The notes beneath the pieces are model-generated. The model was not told the origin of the DNA. It searched no databases and was given only the letters and a program-made list of their open reading frames with translations. 64,000 nt of DNA from Nitrogeniibacter mangrovi (lineage in GTDB: Bacteria > Pseudomonadota > Gammaproteobacteria > Burkholderiales > Rhodocyclaceae): NCBI RefSeq assembly GCF_010983895.1, contig NZ_CP048836.1:2232001-2296000 (forward strand), in the 5' to 3' direction. Both the position numbers and the translations under genes were made by a program. The number at the start of each line of letters is the position of its first letter. Position 1 is the stretch's first letter. Positions 1 through 8,194 of this stretch are shown in pieces.

Positions 1-656
1 GCGCCGAGGCCGACACCGATCAGCACCCACTTCCACACCCGGCCGAAGATCTCCGCCAGCTCGCCGCGCGCAAAGGCATGGCGTTCGGCCAGCGACATGG
101 CCGGGCGCGCCACCTCACCCAAGGTGGCGTTGGGTGCCTGCTGGTAGGCCTTCGCCGCGAACGGCTGCAACAGGCGTTCGGCGTGCCACAGATCGAGCAG
201 CAGCCCGCCCAGCATGCCGACGCTCATCCCCACCACCACGTAGAGCGCCGTGAACTTCCAGCCGAGCAGGCCGAGCAGCAACAGCACCGCAACCTCGTTG
301 ATCAAGGGTGAGGTGAGCAGGAAAGCCATGGTCACGCCGACCGGAATCCCTGCCGAAATGAAGCCCAGGAAGACGGGGATGCTCGAACATGAGCAGAACG
401 GCGTGATGGCGCCGAATCCGGCCCCCAGGACATAGCCGACCACCCGATGGCGCCCCGACAGGAAGAGACGCACGCGCTCGACGTTCAATGAAGCCCGAAT
501 CAGCGCGATCACGTAGATCATCACCACCAGCAACACGAGGATCTTGGTCGTGTCCTCGACGAAGAAGTGCAGTGCGTCCGCCCAGCGTCCGCCCGCCGGC
601 AGCCCAAACACCTCGTAGATCAGCCAGTCGGCCAGCCAGGTGAACACGGCAAACAT
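1..656 (-). CDS. UPF0718/DUF318 (YraQ-like) permease, 3' end cut by window edge
   Basis: This is an integral membrane protein of the predicted permease family UPF0718 (YraQ/ArsP-like). The reading frame starts at the ATG ending at 656 and stays open through base 1, so about 218 N-terminal residues are visible. Several hydrophobic segments can be seen, together with the family hallmark PFCSCSS near residue 85, followed by a Gly/Pro-rich helix (FISAGIPVGV) and LLTSPLINE. In ArsP-like members such cysteines bind the exported species, but the substrate here cannot be read from sequence. The gene lies downstream of the BON gene in the same direction, separated by 195 bases that hold a strong hairpin, so it is probably transcribed separately. 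The family call is firm; the transported compound is unknown. Confidence 0.82.
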   Translation of the reverse strand, partial: MFAVFTWLADWLIYEVFGLPAGGRWADALHFFVEDTTKILVLLVVMIYVIALIRASLNVERVRLFLSGRHRVVGYVLGAGFGAITPFCSCSSIPVFLGFISAGIPVGVTMAFLLTSPLINEVAVLLLLGLLGWKFTALYVVVGMSVGMLGGLLLDLWHAERLLQPFAAKAYQQAPNATLGEVARPAMSLAERHAFARGELAEIFGRVWKWVLIGVGLG

Positions 657-763
657 GTCTCATGTCTCCACGCGCGGCCGGGGTCCGTCCCCCGCCATGT
701 CACGCAAAGCATAATCCGCGCGCGCGCCGCCCGCGTTGATACATCGCAACACCCGTGAGCGGT

Positions 764-807
764 GAACGACACAGGGGCGTATCGATGGATACACCCCTGT
801 GTCGTTC
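764..807. repeat. 20-bp stem, 4-nt loop inverted repeat between the BON and permease genes
   Basis: Two 20-base arms (764-783 and 788-807) pair with a single mismatch around a GATG loop. The repeat begins 45 bases past the end of the BON gene. No T tract follows on either strand, so it is not a textbook intrinsic terminator. It could still end the BON transcript, stabilise its 3' end, or be a dispersed intergenic repeat. Confidence 0.7.
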
Positions 808-851
808 GGCAGGCCCGGGCCGGCAGCGCCGACCCCGGCGGCCGGGTCGGT

Positions 852-1190
852 TCAGCCGTGTTCGCCGACCATCAATTCGTTCATCACCTTCTTGACGCCT
901 TCCACCCCCGAGGCGAGGCGTCCGGCCTTGTCCCGCTGCCCGGCGGTATCCACTTCGCCGCTGAGCAGGATCACCCCACCCTTCACGTCGACGAGGATAT
1001 CGGTGCCATGAAGCGTGCGTTCCATGGCGAGCACGGCTTCCACCTTGCCCTTGATCGCGGCGTCCGCCGCTGCCTCGCTCATCGCCATACGATAGAAACT
1101 GCCGGCATCGCCCGCGCTGACGGGTCGGGCGAGCCCGAACGCGGCAGCGGTGGTGACCAGTACGGCCGCATAGGCCAGTCGAGTGTTCAT
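852..1190 (-). CDS. Periplasmic BON-domain protein (OsmY-like), probable GlrR/sigma-54 target
   Basis: A 112-residue exported protein with one BON domain. The start at 1190 is chosen because GGAGA lies just ahead of it and the protein then opens with a normal signal peptide (MNTRLAYAAVLVTTAAAFG, cleavage near VSAG). Residues about 42-110 form the BON fold, with DILVDVKGGVILLSGEV and the typical C-terminal VEGVKKVMNEL. BON domains bind phospholipid or stabilise membranes, and OsmY is an envelope-stress example. The gene lies 223 bases downstream of glrR. A -24/-12 promoter (1252-1267) and a GlrR-like box (1353-1370) sit upstream, so it is unlikely to be simple glrR read-through. The exact function is unknown. 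Confidence 0.85.
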   Translation of the reverse strand: MNTRLAYAAVLVTTAAAFGLARPVSAGDAGSFYRMAMSEAAADAAIKGKVEAVLAMERTLHGTDILVDVKGGVILLSGEVDTAGQRDKAGRLASGVEGVKKVMNELMVGEHG

Positions 1191-1251
1191 CCGGGTCTCC
1201 TTCACATTCTGGAATCGGCCACCCGTCAGCGGGTCGCCTCAAGGGATCAGG

Positions 1252-1267
1252 AGCACACTTCATGCCA
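1252..1267 (-). promoter_or_regulatory. Sigma-54 (-24/-12) promoter for the BON gene
   Basis: On the minus strand the sequence reads TGGCATG-AAGT-GTGCT. This matches the consensus TGGCACG-N4-TTGCW at 10 of 12 fixed positions, including the essential GG and GC with correct spacing. Transcription would start near 1241, about 50 bases ahead of the BON start codon. It is the same -24 element (TGGCATG) as in front of the bactofilin gene. Confidence 0.72.
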
Positions 1268-1352
1268 TGCCGCTAAAACGCCGTCATCGCGGCCGCCGGG
1301 GCGGGCTGGATCGCCACCGTCGGGCACGATGCGCCGCATGCCGACGCCATCG

Positions 1353-1370
1353 TGTCGCCGCCTGGCGACG
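1353..1370. promoter_or_regulatory. GlrR-like box (TGTC-N10-GACG) upstream of the BON promoter
   Basis: TGTC, ten bases, then GACG: seven of eight fixed positions of the TGTC-N10-GACA palindrome known for enterobacterial GlrR. Its centre is about 120 bases upstream of the predicted start of transcription, a normal distance for a sigma-54 activator. It lies in the gap between glrR and the BON gene. Confidence 0.5.
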
Positions 1371-1413
1371 CGAGCAGCCAGCGGATCCGCGACAGTCGCC
1401 CGGAATCAGATGC

Positions 1414-2822
<1,409 letters not shown>

Positions 2823-2826
<4 letters not shown>

Positions 2827-3362
2827 CGGTTTCGCTCCATCGGAGTTCGGGTCGGCGCCGGCAGGCTGCGCTCGATGTCGGTGAGTGCGTCGAGCTTCTT
2901 CTGCAACTCGTCCATCTGGTTGCGCGCGTCGTGGTAGTCGGTCACCAGACGTTCGTTCTGCGCCGACAGGCGAACGCGCGCCAGATACTGGGCATGCAGT
3001 AATCGGGCCAGGGGATGGAACAAGGCTGCGTCGGCCGAGTTGTCCTCGATCACCTTCTCGAGCACCCCGACCCCCTTGGCGGGCTCTGCCTCGGGGCGAT
3101 TCTGGCCGAGCAGGATCGCCAGCTTCATGAGCTGGATGGGCGTGTGCGGCCCGTTCTCGATGCTGCGCATCTCCGCCGCCCGGGCGGCGGGTTCCGCCTC
3201 GGCCTGGGTACGCGCATAGGCGAGAATCGCGCGCAGGGCCACGTCGTCGGCGCCCATGGCACGCTGCACCCCCGAGCCGGGCATCAGGTGTTGGCAACCG
3301 CTCAGGAACAGGACGATCGCCAGGGCGACCAGCAAGGCAATTCGGGAAGGGTTGAGCGTCAT
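2823..3362 (-). CDS. qseG: QseG-like outer-membrane lipoprotein of the GlrK/GlrR system
   Basis: A 179-residue lipoprotein. The start MTLNPSRIALL at 3362 gives a short charged N-end, a hydrophobic stretch and a clear lipobox, LSGCQ, with Cys near residue 21. The rest is helical, ending in a coiled-coil-like segment (NQMDELQKKLDALTDIE). Sequence similarity to E. coli QseG (YfhG) is low by eye. Position between glrK and glrR, lipobox, length and the C-terminal coiled coil make the call. In E. coli QseG contacts and stimulates the GlrK (QseE) sensor from the outer membrane. The gene begins 4 bases after the glrK stop and its end overlaps the glrR start. Confidence 0.75.
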
Positions 3363-3366
3363 CGGT

Positions 3367-4773
3367 TCACGCGGTGAGGGGGAGTTCGATTCGGAAGTGG
3401 GCACCGCCTTCGCCGGAGACCAGCGAGACGCGCCCGCCATGGGCCTGGACGTATTCGCGCACGATCGACAGGCCGACGCCCGTGCCCTCGCGGGGCGCCT
3501 CGGGTTGCAACCGCCCCTGGAAGAACGGATCGAAGATGCGTCCGGCATCCTCCACCGCCACGCCGGGGCCATGGTCTTCGCAGTCGATGCGCACCAGATC
3601 GCCCGAGCGGGTCGCGCGCAGGGTCACCTGGGTGCCGGGGGGGCTGAAGGAAATCGCGTTCGCCACCAGATTGCCCACCGCCACCGCCAGCTTTTCCGGG
3701 TCCGCCTCGACCACGATCTGCGCCACGTCGAGGGCGATGGTCACCTGACGGGACTGTGCCTGCAGCCGTTGGCTGTCGACAATGCGCGCCATCAGATCCC
3801 GCAGTTTGATGCGCTCGCGGTGCAGACGCCGCGCGTCGAATACGGCCGCGTTGAAGCCAAGCAGGTCTTCGATGCGCCCCTGCAGCAGGTGGGCGTTGTC
3901 ATGAAGAATGTCGACCACCTCCTGCTGCCCGCTGCTCAAGGGCCCGGCCACCTCGTCCTGGAGCAGCGAGACCCCTTCGCGCAGGGCCGCCAGCGGTGTC
4001 TTGAGCTCATGCGATACATGGCGCAGCATGCGTACCCGATCCGCCTCCAGCTCGATCAGACGCTGGCGCAGCCAGTCCAGCCGATGGCCCACTTCGCGCA
4101 GATCGGCCGGGCCGGAGATCTCGATGGCCTGATCGAAGCGACTCTCGCCGAGGCGCTCGATGCCGCGCTCGATCTGTTTCACGGGCCGCGCCAGCAACCA
4201 GCCGAACAGAAGCGCCACCGCCGCCGCGCCGCCGACCGCGAGCATCACCTCGGAGGCCAGCCGCACCCGGTTGGCCTCCAGCGCATCGAGCAGGTCCGCG
4301 TTGTTGCGCGCCACCCAGTGCCGGGCTTCGACGCCCAGACGCTCGTTGATGGCATGCATGCGATCGAGCGCGTCGCGCAGTTCCGCCTCGCCACCGGTGC
4401 CGTCGAGCGCCGACTCCGCCTGCGCCGCCGCCGCACGCCAGGTGTCGGCGACCCCGCCGAGTGTGGCCGGCGCCGCACGGGTGAACACCGCCAGCGCATC
4501 CTCCGCCTCGTTGCGCTGGTCCAGGAAGCGTTGACGCAGGGCGGGCGCCTCGAGCACGCGGTACTGGCGCGCGCTGCGCTCCATGTCCACCGTACGTTCG
4601 GCCAGTTGCTGGGCTGCCGTCGTCAGTCCGATCGATGTCTCCGACGCCAGACGACTCTGGGCAGCAAAACTCTCGAGCAGTCGCAACCCCTGAAGCGCCG
4701 CTGCACCGAGGACCATTGCGATCAACAGGAAGCCGGACAGCAGCATCTGCCGGAATGACATGCGGGAGAACAT
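3367..4773 (-). CDS. glrK: GlrK, membrane sensor histidine kinase
   Basis: A 468-residue histidine kinase taken from the ATG at 4773. TM1 is at about 10-28, a helical periplasmic domain of about 140 residues follows, then TM2 at about 175-198 and a HAMP segment. The H box is RHVSHELKTPLAAL, the N box LVANAISFSPPG, and the G boxes DHGPGV and GTGVGLSIV; all kinase motifs are intact. It is the expected partner of GlrR: it senses the envelope state with QseG and phosphorylates GlrR. The frame is open upstream to 4863, but that extension is Arg-rich, would place a TGTC-N10-GACA box inside the gene, and lacks a clear ribosome site. MSFRQML at 4761 is another possible start. Confidence 0.9.
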   Translation of the reverse strand: MFSRMSFRQMLLSGFLLIAMVLGAAALQGLRLLESFAAQSRLASETSIGLTTAAQQLAERTVDMERSARQYRVLEAPALRQRFLDQRNEAEDALAVFTRAAPATLGGVADTWRAAAAQAESALDGTGGEAELRDALDRMHAINERLGVEARHWVARNNADLLDALEANRVRLASEVMLAVGGAAAVALLFGWLLARPVKQIERGIERLGESRFDQAIEISGPADLREVGHRLDWLRQRLIELEADRVRMLRHVSHELKTPLAALREGVSLLQDEVAGPLSSGQQEVVDILHDNAHLLQGRIEDLLGFNAAVFDARRLHRERIKLRDLMARIVDSQRLQAQSRQVTIALDVAQIVVEADPEKLAVAVGNLVANAISFSPPGTQVTLRATRSGDLVRIDCEDHGPGVAVEDAGRIFDPFFQGRLQPEAPREGTGVGLSIVREYVQAHGGRVSLVSGEGGAHFRIELPLTA

Positions 4774-4797
4774 CAAGCGCCACGGTGATGAATCGGC

Positions 4798-4815
4798 TGT
4801 CAACTTTAGGCGACA
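4798..4815. promoter_or_regulatory. GlrR box A, perfect TGTC-N10-GACA
   Basis: All eight fixed positions match. It lies 25 bases upstream of the chosen glrK start codon and about 262 bases upstream of the predicted bactofilin transcript start, so it could serve glrK autoregulation, bactofilin activation, or both. Confidence 0.6.
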
Positions 4816-4882
4816 CCGCCGAACGACACCGTAAGCAAATGCAAGCGATGCATCGCCCGCCATGATTGGCGTTCAGCGCAGC

Positions 4883-4900
4883 TGTCGCGTTTCGGCGACA
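4883..4900. promoter_or_regulatory. GlrR box B, perfect TGTC-N10-GACA
   Basis: All eight fixed positions match. Centre about 177 bases upstream of the predicted sigma-54 start. Centre-to-centre distance to box A is 85 bases and to box C 67 bases. Confidence 0.62.
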
Positions 4901-4949
4901 CCCCATCCCGCCATCATTTCAAGCACTTGCCGTGGATGAACGGGATTGA

Positions 4950-4967
4950 CGTCGGGATATGGCGACA
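4950..4967. promoter_or_regulatory. GlrR box C, CGTC-N10-GACA
   Basis: Seven of eight fixed positions match. Centre about 110 bases upstream of the predicted sigma-54 start, very like the single box ahead of the BON gene (about 120). Three boxes upstream of one sigma-54 promoter is also the arrangement known at enterobacterial glmY. Confidence 0.55.
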
Positions 4968-5041
4968 TTTCGCCGGCCGCCACGGCCGAAAAACGCGCAC
5001 ACAGGTGCGCAAACCCGGCGAATGGTGCGGATTGGCGCGGG

Positions 5042-5057
5042 TGGCATGTCGCTTGCT
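5042..5057 (+). promoter_or_regulatory. Sigma-54 (-24/-12) promoter for the bactofilin gene
   Basis: The sequence TGGCATG-TCGC-TTGCT matches TGGCACG-N4-TTGCW at 11 of 12 fixed positions with exact spacing. The predicted start is near 5068, which gives a leader of about 52 bases before the ATG at 5120. Confidence 0.8.
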
Positions 5058-5119
5058 CCTGCCGGCAGGAAATCGGGTAACGCCCTGTGCCCGTGTTCGA
5101 TCGTCCGAAAGGAGAAGGC

Positions 5120-5764
5120 ATGTTCAACAAATCCAGCCTGTTCAACAAGCGCGATGAAGTCCCCGCCCAGCGAAATGGGCTGAATCCGCCCCCGCCCCCG
5201 GCGAGCGGCACGACCTCGACCACCCCGACCTCCTCGATCTCCCGTCCCACGCCCCGACCGGGCACCTTTGGAGCCAACATGCGCAGCCAGTTCGACAGTA
5301 CGCCCCAGAACACCGACACGACGCCCTCTTCCAGCCGGGACCCGAAAATGAGCGAGAACACTTCCACCAAGGACAGCGGCAGCCGGCTCATCGTCGGCCC
5401 CGACGTGAAACTGCGCGGCGCAGAGATCCTCGACTGCGACACCCTGGTGGTCGAAGGCCGGGTCGAGGCGACCATGGACAGCCGCGTGATCCGCATCGCC
5501 GAGAACGGCTCCTTCTCGGGCAAGGTGGGCATCGACGTGGCCGAGATCCACGGTCACTTCGACGGCGACCTCACCGCCCGCGAGCAGCTCATCATCCACG
5601 CCACCGGCCGGGTCAGCGGCACCATCCGCTACGGCAAGATCCTCATCGAGGAAGGCGGCGAACTGTCCGGCGACGTGCAGTCGCTCGCATCGGCGAAGTC
5701 GGGGGCGGCCAAGGACGCGCCGACCGACAAGGTCAAGCCGCTGGTCGCCTCCTCGGGCAGCTGA
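5120..5764 (+). CDS. Bactofilin (DUF583 polymer-forming cytoskeletal protein)
   Basis: A 214-residue bactofilin. The start at 5120 is set by AAAGGAGAAGGC just upstream. Residues 1-85 are low-complexity and Pro/Thr/Ser-rich, probably disordered. The right-handed beta-helix core covers about 88-190 with repeated G-rich turns (GRVEATMDSRVIRIAENGSFSG, HFDGDLTAREQLIIHATGRVSG). A charged tail ends the protein. Bactofilins self-assemble into filaments at the membrane and organise wall enzymes, polysaccharide or pili. The gene faces away from glrK and is read from a sigma-54 promoter with three GlrR boxes. A strong terminator follows, so it is a single-gene unit. The fold is firm; the cellular task is not known. 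Confidence 0.88.
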   Translation: MFNKSSLFNKRDEVPAQRNGLNPPPPPASGTTSTTPTSSISRPTPRPGTFGANMRSQFDSTPQNTDTTPSSSRDPKMSENTSTKDSGSRLIVGPDVKLRGAEILDCDTLVVEGRVEATMDSRVIRIAENGSFSGKVGIDVAEIHGHFDGDLTAREQLIIHATGRVSGTIRYGKILIEEGGELSGDVQSLASAKSGAAKDAPTDKVKPLVASSGS

Positions 5765-5803
5765 GCCCTCCTACGCAAGACCTCTTCTGCATCGAGTTCA
5801 TCC

Positions 5804-5829
5804 GGGCACCCCTGCGGTGCCCGTTTTTT
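5804..5829 (+). terminator. Intrinsic terminator after the bactofilin gene
   Basis: Perfect stem GGGCACC/GGTGCCC (5804-5810, 5816-5822) with loop CCTGC, then G and six T. It lies 40 bases after the stop codon. Confidence 0.9.
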
Positions 5830-5920
5830 CGCCTGGCGACGCCGCGCCCTCATTGGCGCGTCCCCGGCCCGCTCGGGTAAAGTTCCACCTTTGACGTCCT
5901 CAAGGCACCGACCGAGCACC

Positions 5921-7584
5921 ATGGCCCAATACGTAATGTCCATGCTCCGCGTGAGCAAAGTCGTTCCCCCAAACGCCAGATCATCAAGGACATCTCCCTG
6001 TCCTTCTTCCCCGGCGCCAAGATCGGCCTGCTCGGCCTGAACGGCGCGGGCAAGTCCACCGTGCTCAAGATCATGGCCGGGGTGGAAACCGAGTACGAGG
6101 GCGAGGTACAGCACCTGCCCGGCATCTCCATCGGCTACCTGCCACAGGAGCCGGTGCTCGATGCGGACAAGACCGTCAAGGAAGAGGTCGAATCGGCCCT
6201 CGGCGAGATCATGGAGGCGCGTGCCAAACTCGACGAGATCTACGCCGCCTACGCCGAGCCCGACGCCGATTTCGACAAGCTCGCCGAGGCACAGGCCAAG
6301 TACGAGAACATCCTCGCCGCCGCCGGCTCCGACGTGGAAACCCAGATGGAGATCGCCGCCGACGCCCTGCGCCTGCCGCCGTGGGAGGCGAAGATCGGTA
6401 ATCTGTCCGGCGGCGAGAAGCGCCGCATCGCCCTGTGCAAGCTGCTGCTGGCCAAGCCGGACATGCTGCTGCTGGACGAGCCGACCAACCACCTGGACGC
6501 CGAATCGGTCGAGTGGCTGGAGCAGTTCCTGGTGCGCTTCCCGGGCACCGTGGTGGCGGTGACCCACGACCGCTACTTCCTCGACAACGCCGCCGAGTGG
6601 ATTCTCGAGCTGGATCGCGGCCACGGCATCCCCTGGAAAGGCAACTATTCCAGCTGGCTGGAACAGAAGGAAGAACGCCTGGAGCAGGAATCCAAGCAGG
6701 AAGCGGCGCGCATGAAGGCCATGAAGCAGGAGCTGGAGTGGGTGCGATCCAACCCCAAGGCCCGCCAGGCCAAGAGCAAGGCCCGCCTGGCCCGCTACGA
6801 GGAGATGTCGAGCGTCGAATACCAGCGCCGCAACGAGACCCAGGAGATCTTCATCCCCCCCGGCGAGCGCCTCGGCGACCAGGTCATCGAGTTCGACGGG
6901 GTGACCAAGGCCTTCGGCGACAAGCTGCTCATGGACAACGTGAGGTTCAGCATCCCGCCCGGCGCCATCGTCGGTGTCATCGGCCCCAACGGCGCGGGCA
7001 AGTCCACCCTGTTTCGCATGATCCAGGGCCAGGAGCAGCCGGACTCGGGGTCGGTCGAGATCGGCAGCACCGTCAAGATCGCCGCCGTGGATCAGTCCCG
7101 CGAGGGACTGGAGAACGACAAGAGCGTGTTCGAAGTCATCTCGGGCGGCGCCGACGTGCTCACCGTGGGCAAGTTCGAGTTCCCCAGCCGCGCCTACATC
7201 GGCCGTTTCAACTTCAAGGGGGGCGACCAGCAGAAGATGGTCGGCAACCTCTCCGGCGGCGAGCGCGGGCGCCTGCATCTGGCCAAGATGCTCGTCTCCG
7301 GGGGCAACGTGCTGCTGCTCGACGAGCCGTCCAACGACCTGGACGTGGAAACCCTGCGTGCGCTGGAAGACGCGCTGCTCGAATTCGCCGGCTGCGCGCT
7401 GATCATCTCCCACGATCGCTGGTTCCTGGACCGCATCTGCACCCACATCCTCGCGGCCGAGGGCGAGTCGCAATGGACCTTCTTCGAAGGCAACTACCAG
7501 GAATACGAGGAAGACAAGAAGAAGCGCCTGGGCGAGGAAGGCGCGAAACCGAAGCGCATCCGCTACAAGCCGATCAGCCGCTGA
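5921..7584 (+). CDS. ettA: EttA, ABC-F energy-dependent translational throttle, with an apparent frameshift
   Basis: An ABC-F ATPase that binds the ribosomal E site and gates the first elongation cycle. Downstream of 5971 the frame is complete: first Walker A GLNGAGKST, signature LSGGEKRR, a charged linker (QEAARMKAMKQELEWVRSN), second Walker A GPNGAGKST, signature LSGGERGR, and the EttA C-end RIRYKPISR. The N-terminus MAQYVMSMLRVSKV (5921-5962) is encoded one frame away. The two join at CCCCC (5966-5970), where six C would restore VPPKRQIIKD. With the extra base the protein would be 554 residues, the normal EttA length. Either a homopolymer sequencing error or a true frameshift; an internal start would lose the first strand and Walker A. 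Confidence 0.87.
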
Positions 7585-7591
7585 AACGGTA

Positions 7592-7616
7592 CGCGGACCC
7601 CGCAACGGGGTCCGCG
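7592..7616. terminator. GC-rich hairpin after ettA
   Basis: A 10-bp perfect stem (7592-7601 with 7607-7616) and loop GCAAC, starting 8 bases after the ettA stop. There is no T tract, so it may mark a transcript end rather than cause it alone. Confidence 0.45.
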
Positions 7617-7711
7617 CCGGCGCGCCCGTCCGGGCGCCTGGGGAACAAGCGCGCTGCCGGCGCGATCACATGATCATCCCCCGTGCATCCATCCGCCGAC
7701 GAGGACGTCCG

Positions 7712-8185
7712 ATGCCCACCTTCTTGCAAAACCTGTTCCGTTCCCTGGCCGATCCGGGCCAAATGGCCGAGGTGCTCGAGCACGATCTGCAACTGGCCAC
7801 CGCCGCCCTGCTCATCGAGATGAAACGCGCCGACGGGAAACTGGCGACCGCCGAGGACGTGGCCCTGCGCGCCGCGCTCCGCCAGGAATTCGGGCTCGAT
7901 CGTCTCGCGCTCGACGCGCTCATCGAGGAAGCGGAGGCCGAAGCGCGCGATGCGCCGGGCTACTACGCCTTCACCCACCGGATCAACGACGGCTTCTCGC
8001 AGGCGCAGAAACTGCGGGTCATGGAATATCTGTGGCGGATCGCCCTGGCCGACGGTCACCTCGCGGCGCACGAGAACCATCTGATGCGCAAGCTGGCCGA
8101 CCTGATTCACATCGGCCACGGCGACTACCATGCCGCCAAGGCGCGCGCCCGCGCCTACCTGGACGCCCAGTCCGCCGCCCACTGA
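7712..8185 (+). CDS. TerB-like (tellurite resistance TerB family) protein
   Basis: A 157-residue soluble, all-helical protein. The start at 7712 follows GAGGA at a good distance. The TerB pattern is visible twice: AALLIEMKRADGKLATAEDVALRAALRQEFGL and LWRIALADGHLAAHENHLMRKLADLIHI, each an acidic D-G helix pair typical of TerB domains that may bind metal. Stand-alone TerB-like proteins are common in proteobacteria outside ter operons and their role is unclear, so the name does not imply tellurite resistance. It lies alone between ettA and a convergent GGDEF gene, 9 bases apart at their ends. Confidence 0.75.
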   Translation: MPTFLQNLFRSLADPGQMAEVLEHDLQLATAALLIEMKRADGKLATAEDVALRAALRQEFGLDRLALDALIEEAEAEARDAPGYYAFTHRINDGFSQAQKLRVMEYLWRIALADGHLAAHENHLMRKLADLIHIGHGDYHAAKARARAYLDAQSAAH

Positions 8186-8194
8186 CGCATCCGT

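Larger units (their letters stand above)
4774..5119. other. Divergent control region between glrK and the bactofilin gene (346 bases)
   Basis: This stretch has no convincing gene. It holds three GlrR-type boxes (4798-4815, 4883-4900, 4950-4967), a perfect small hairpin GCGCAC-acag-GTGCGC (4995-5010), the sigma-54 promoter at 5042-5057 and the bactofilin ribosome site at about 5109-5115. No obvious IHF site was found by eye between the last box and the promoter. Confidence 0.75.

Noticed and set aside
729-746. Possible third sigma-54 promoter on the minus strand ahead of the permease gene
   Set aside because: The -12 TTGC and CACG parts fit, but the -24 GG is replaced (GCTCACG), and that pair is essential.
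4774-4863. Longer glrK start at 4863
   Set aside because: The extra 30 residues are Arg/Ser-rich, no membrane anchor or ribosome site is gained, and a GlrR box would be inside the coding part.
6061-7584. ettA starting at the internal ATG at 6061
   Set aside because: This would remove the first beta strands and Walker A of an otherwise complete EttA. A frameshift in the C run explains the data better.
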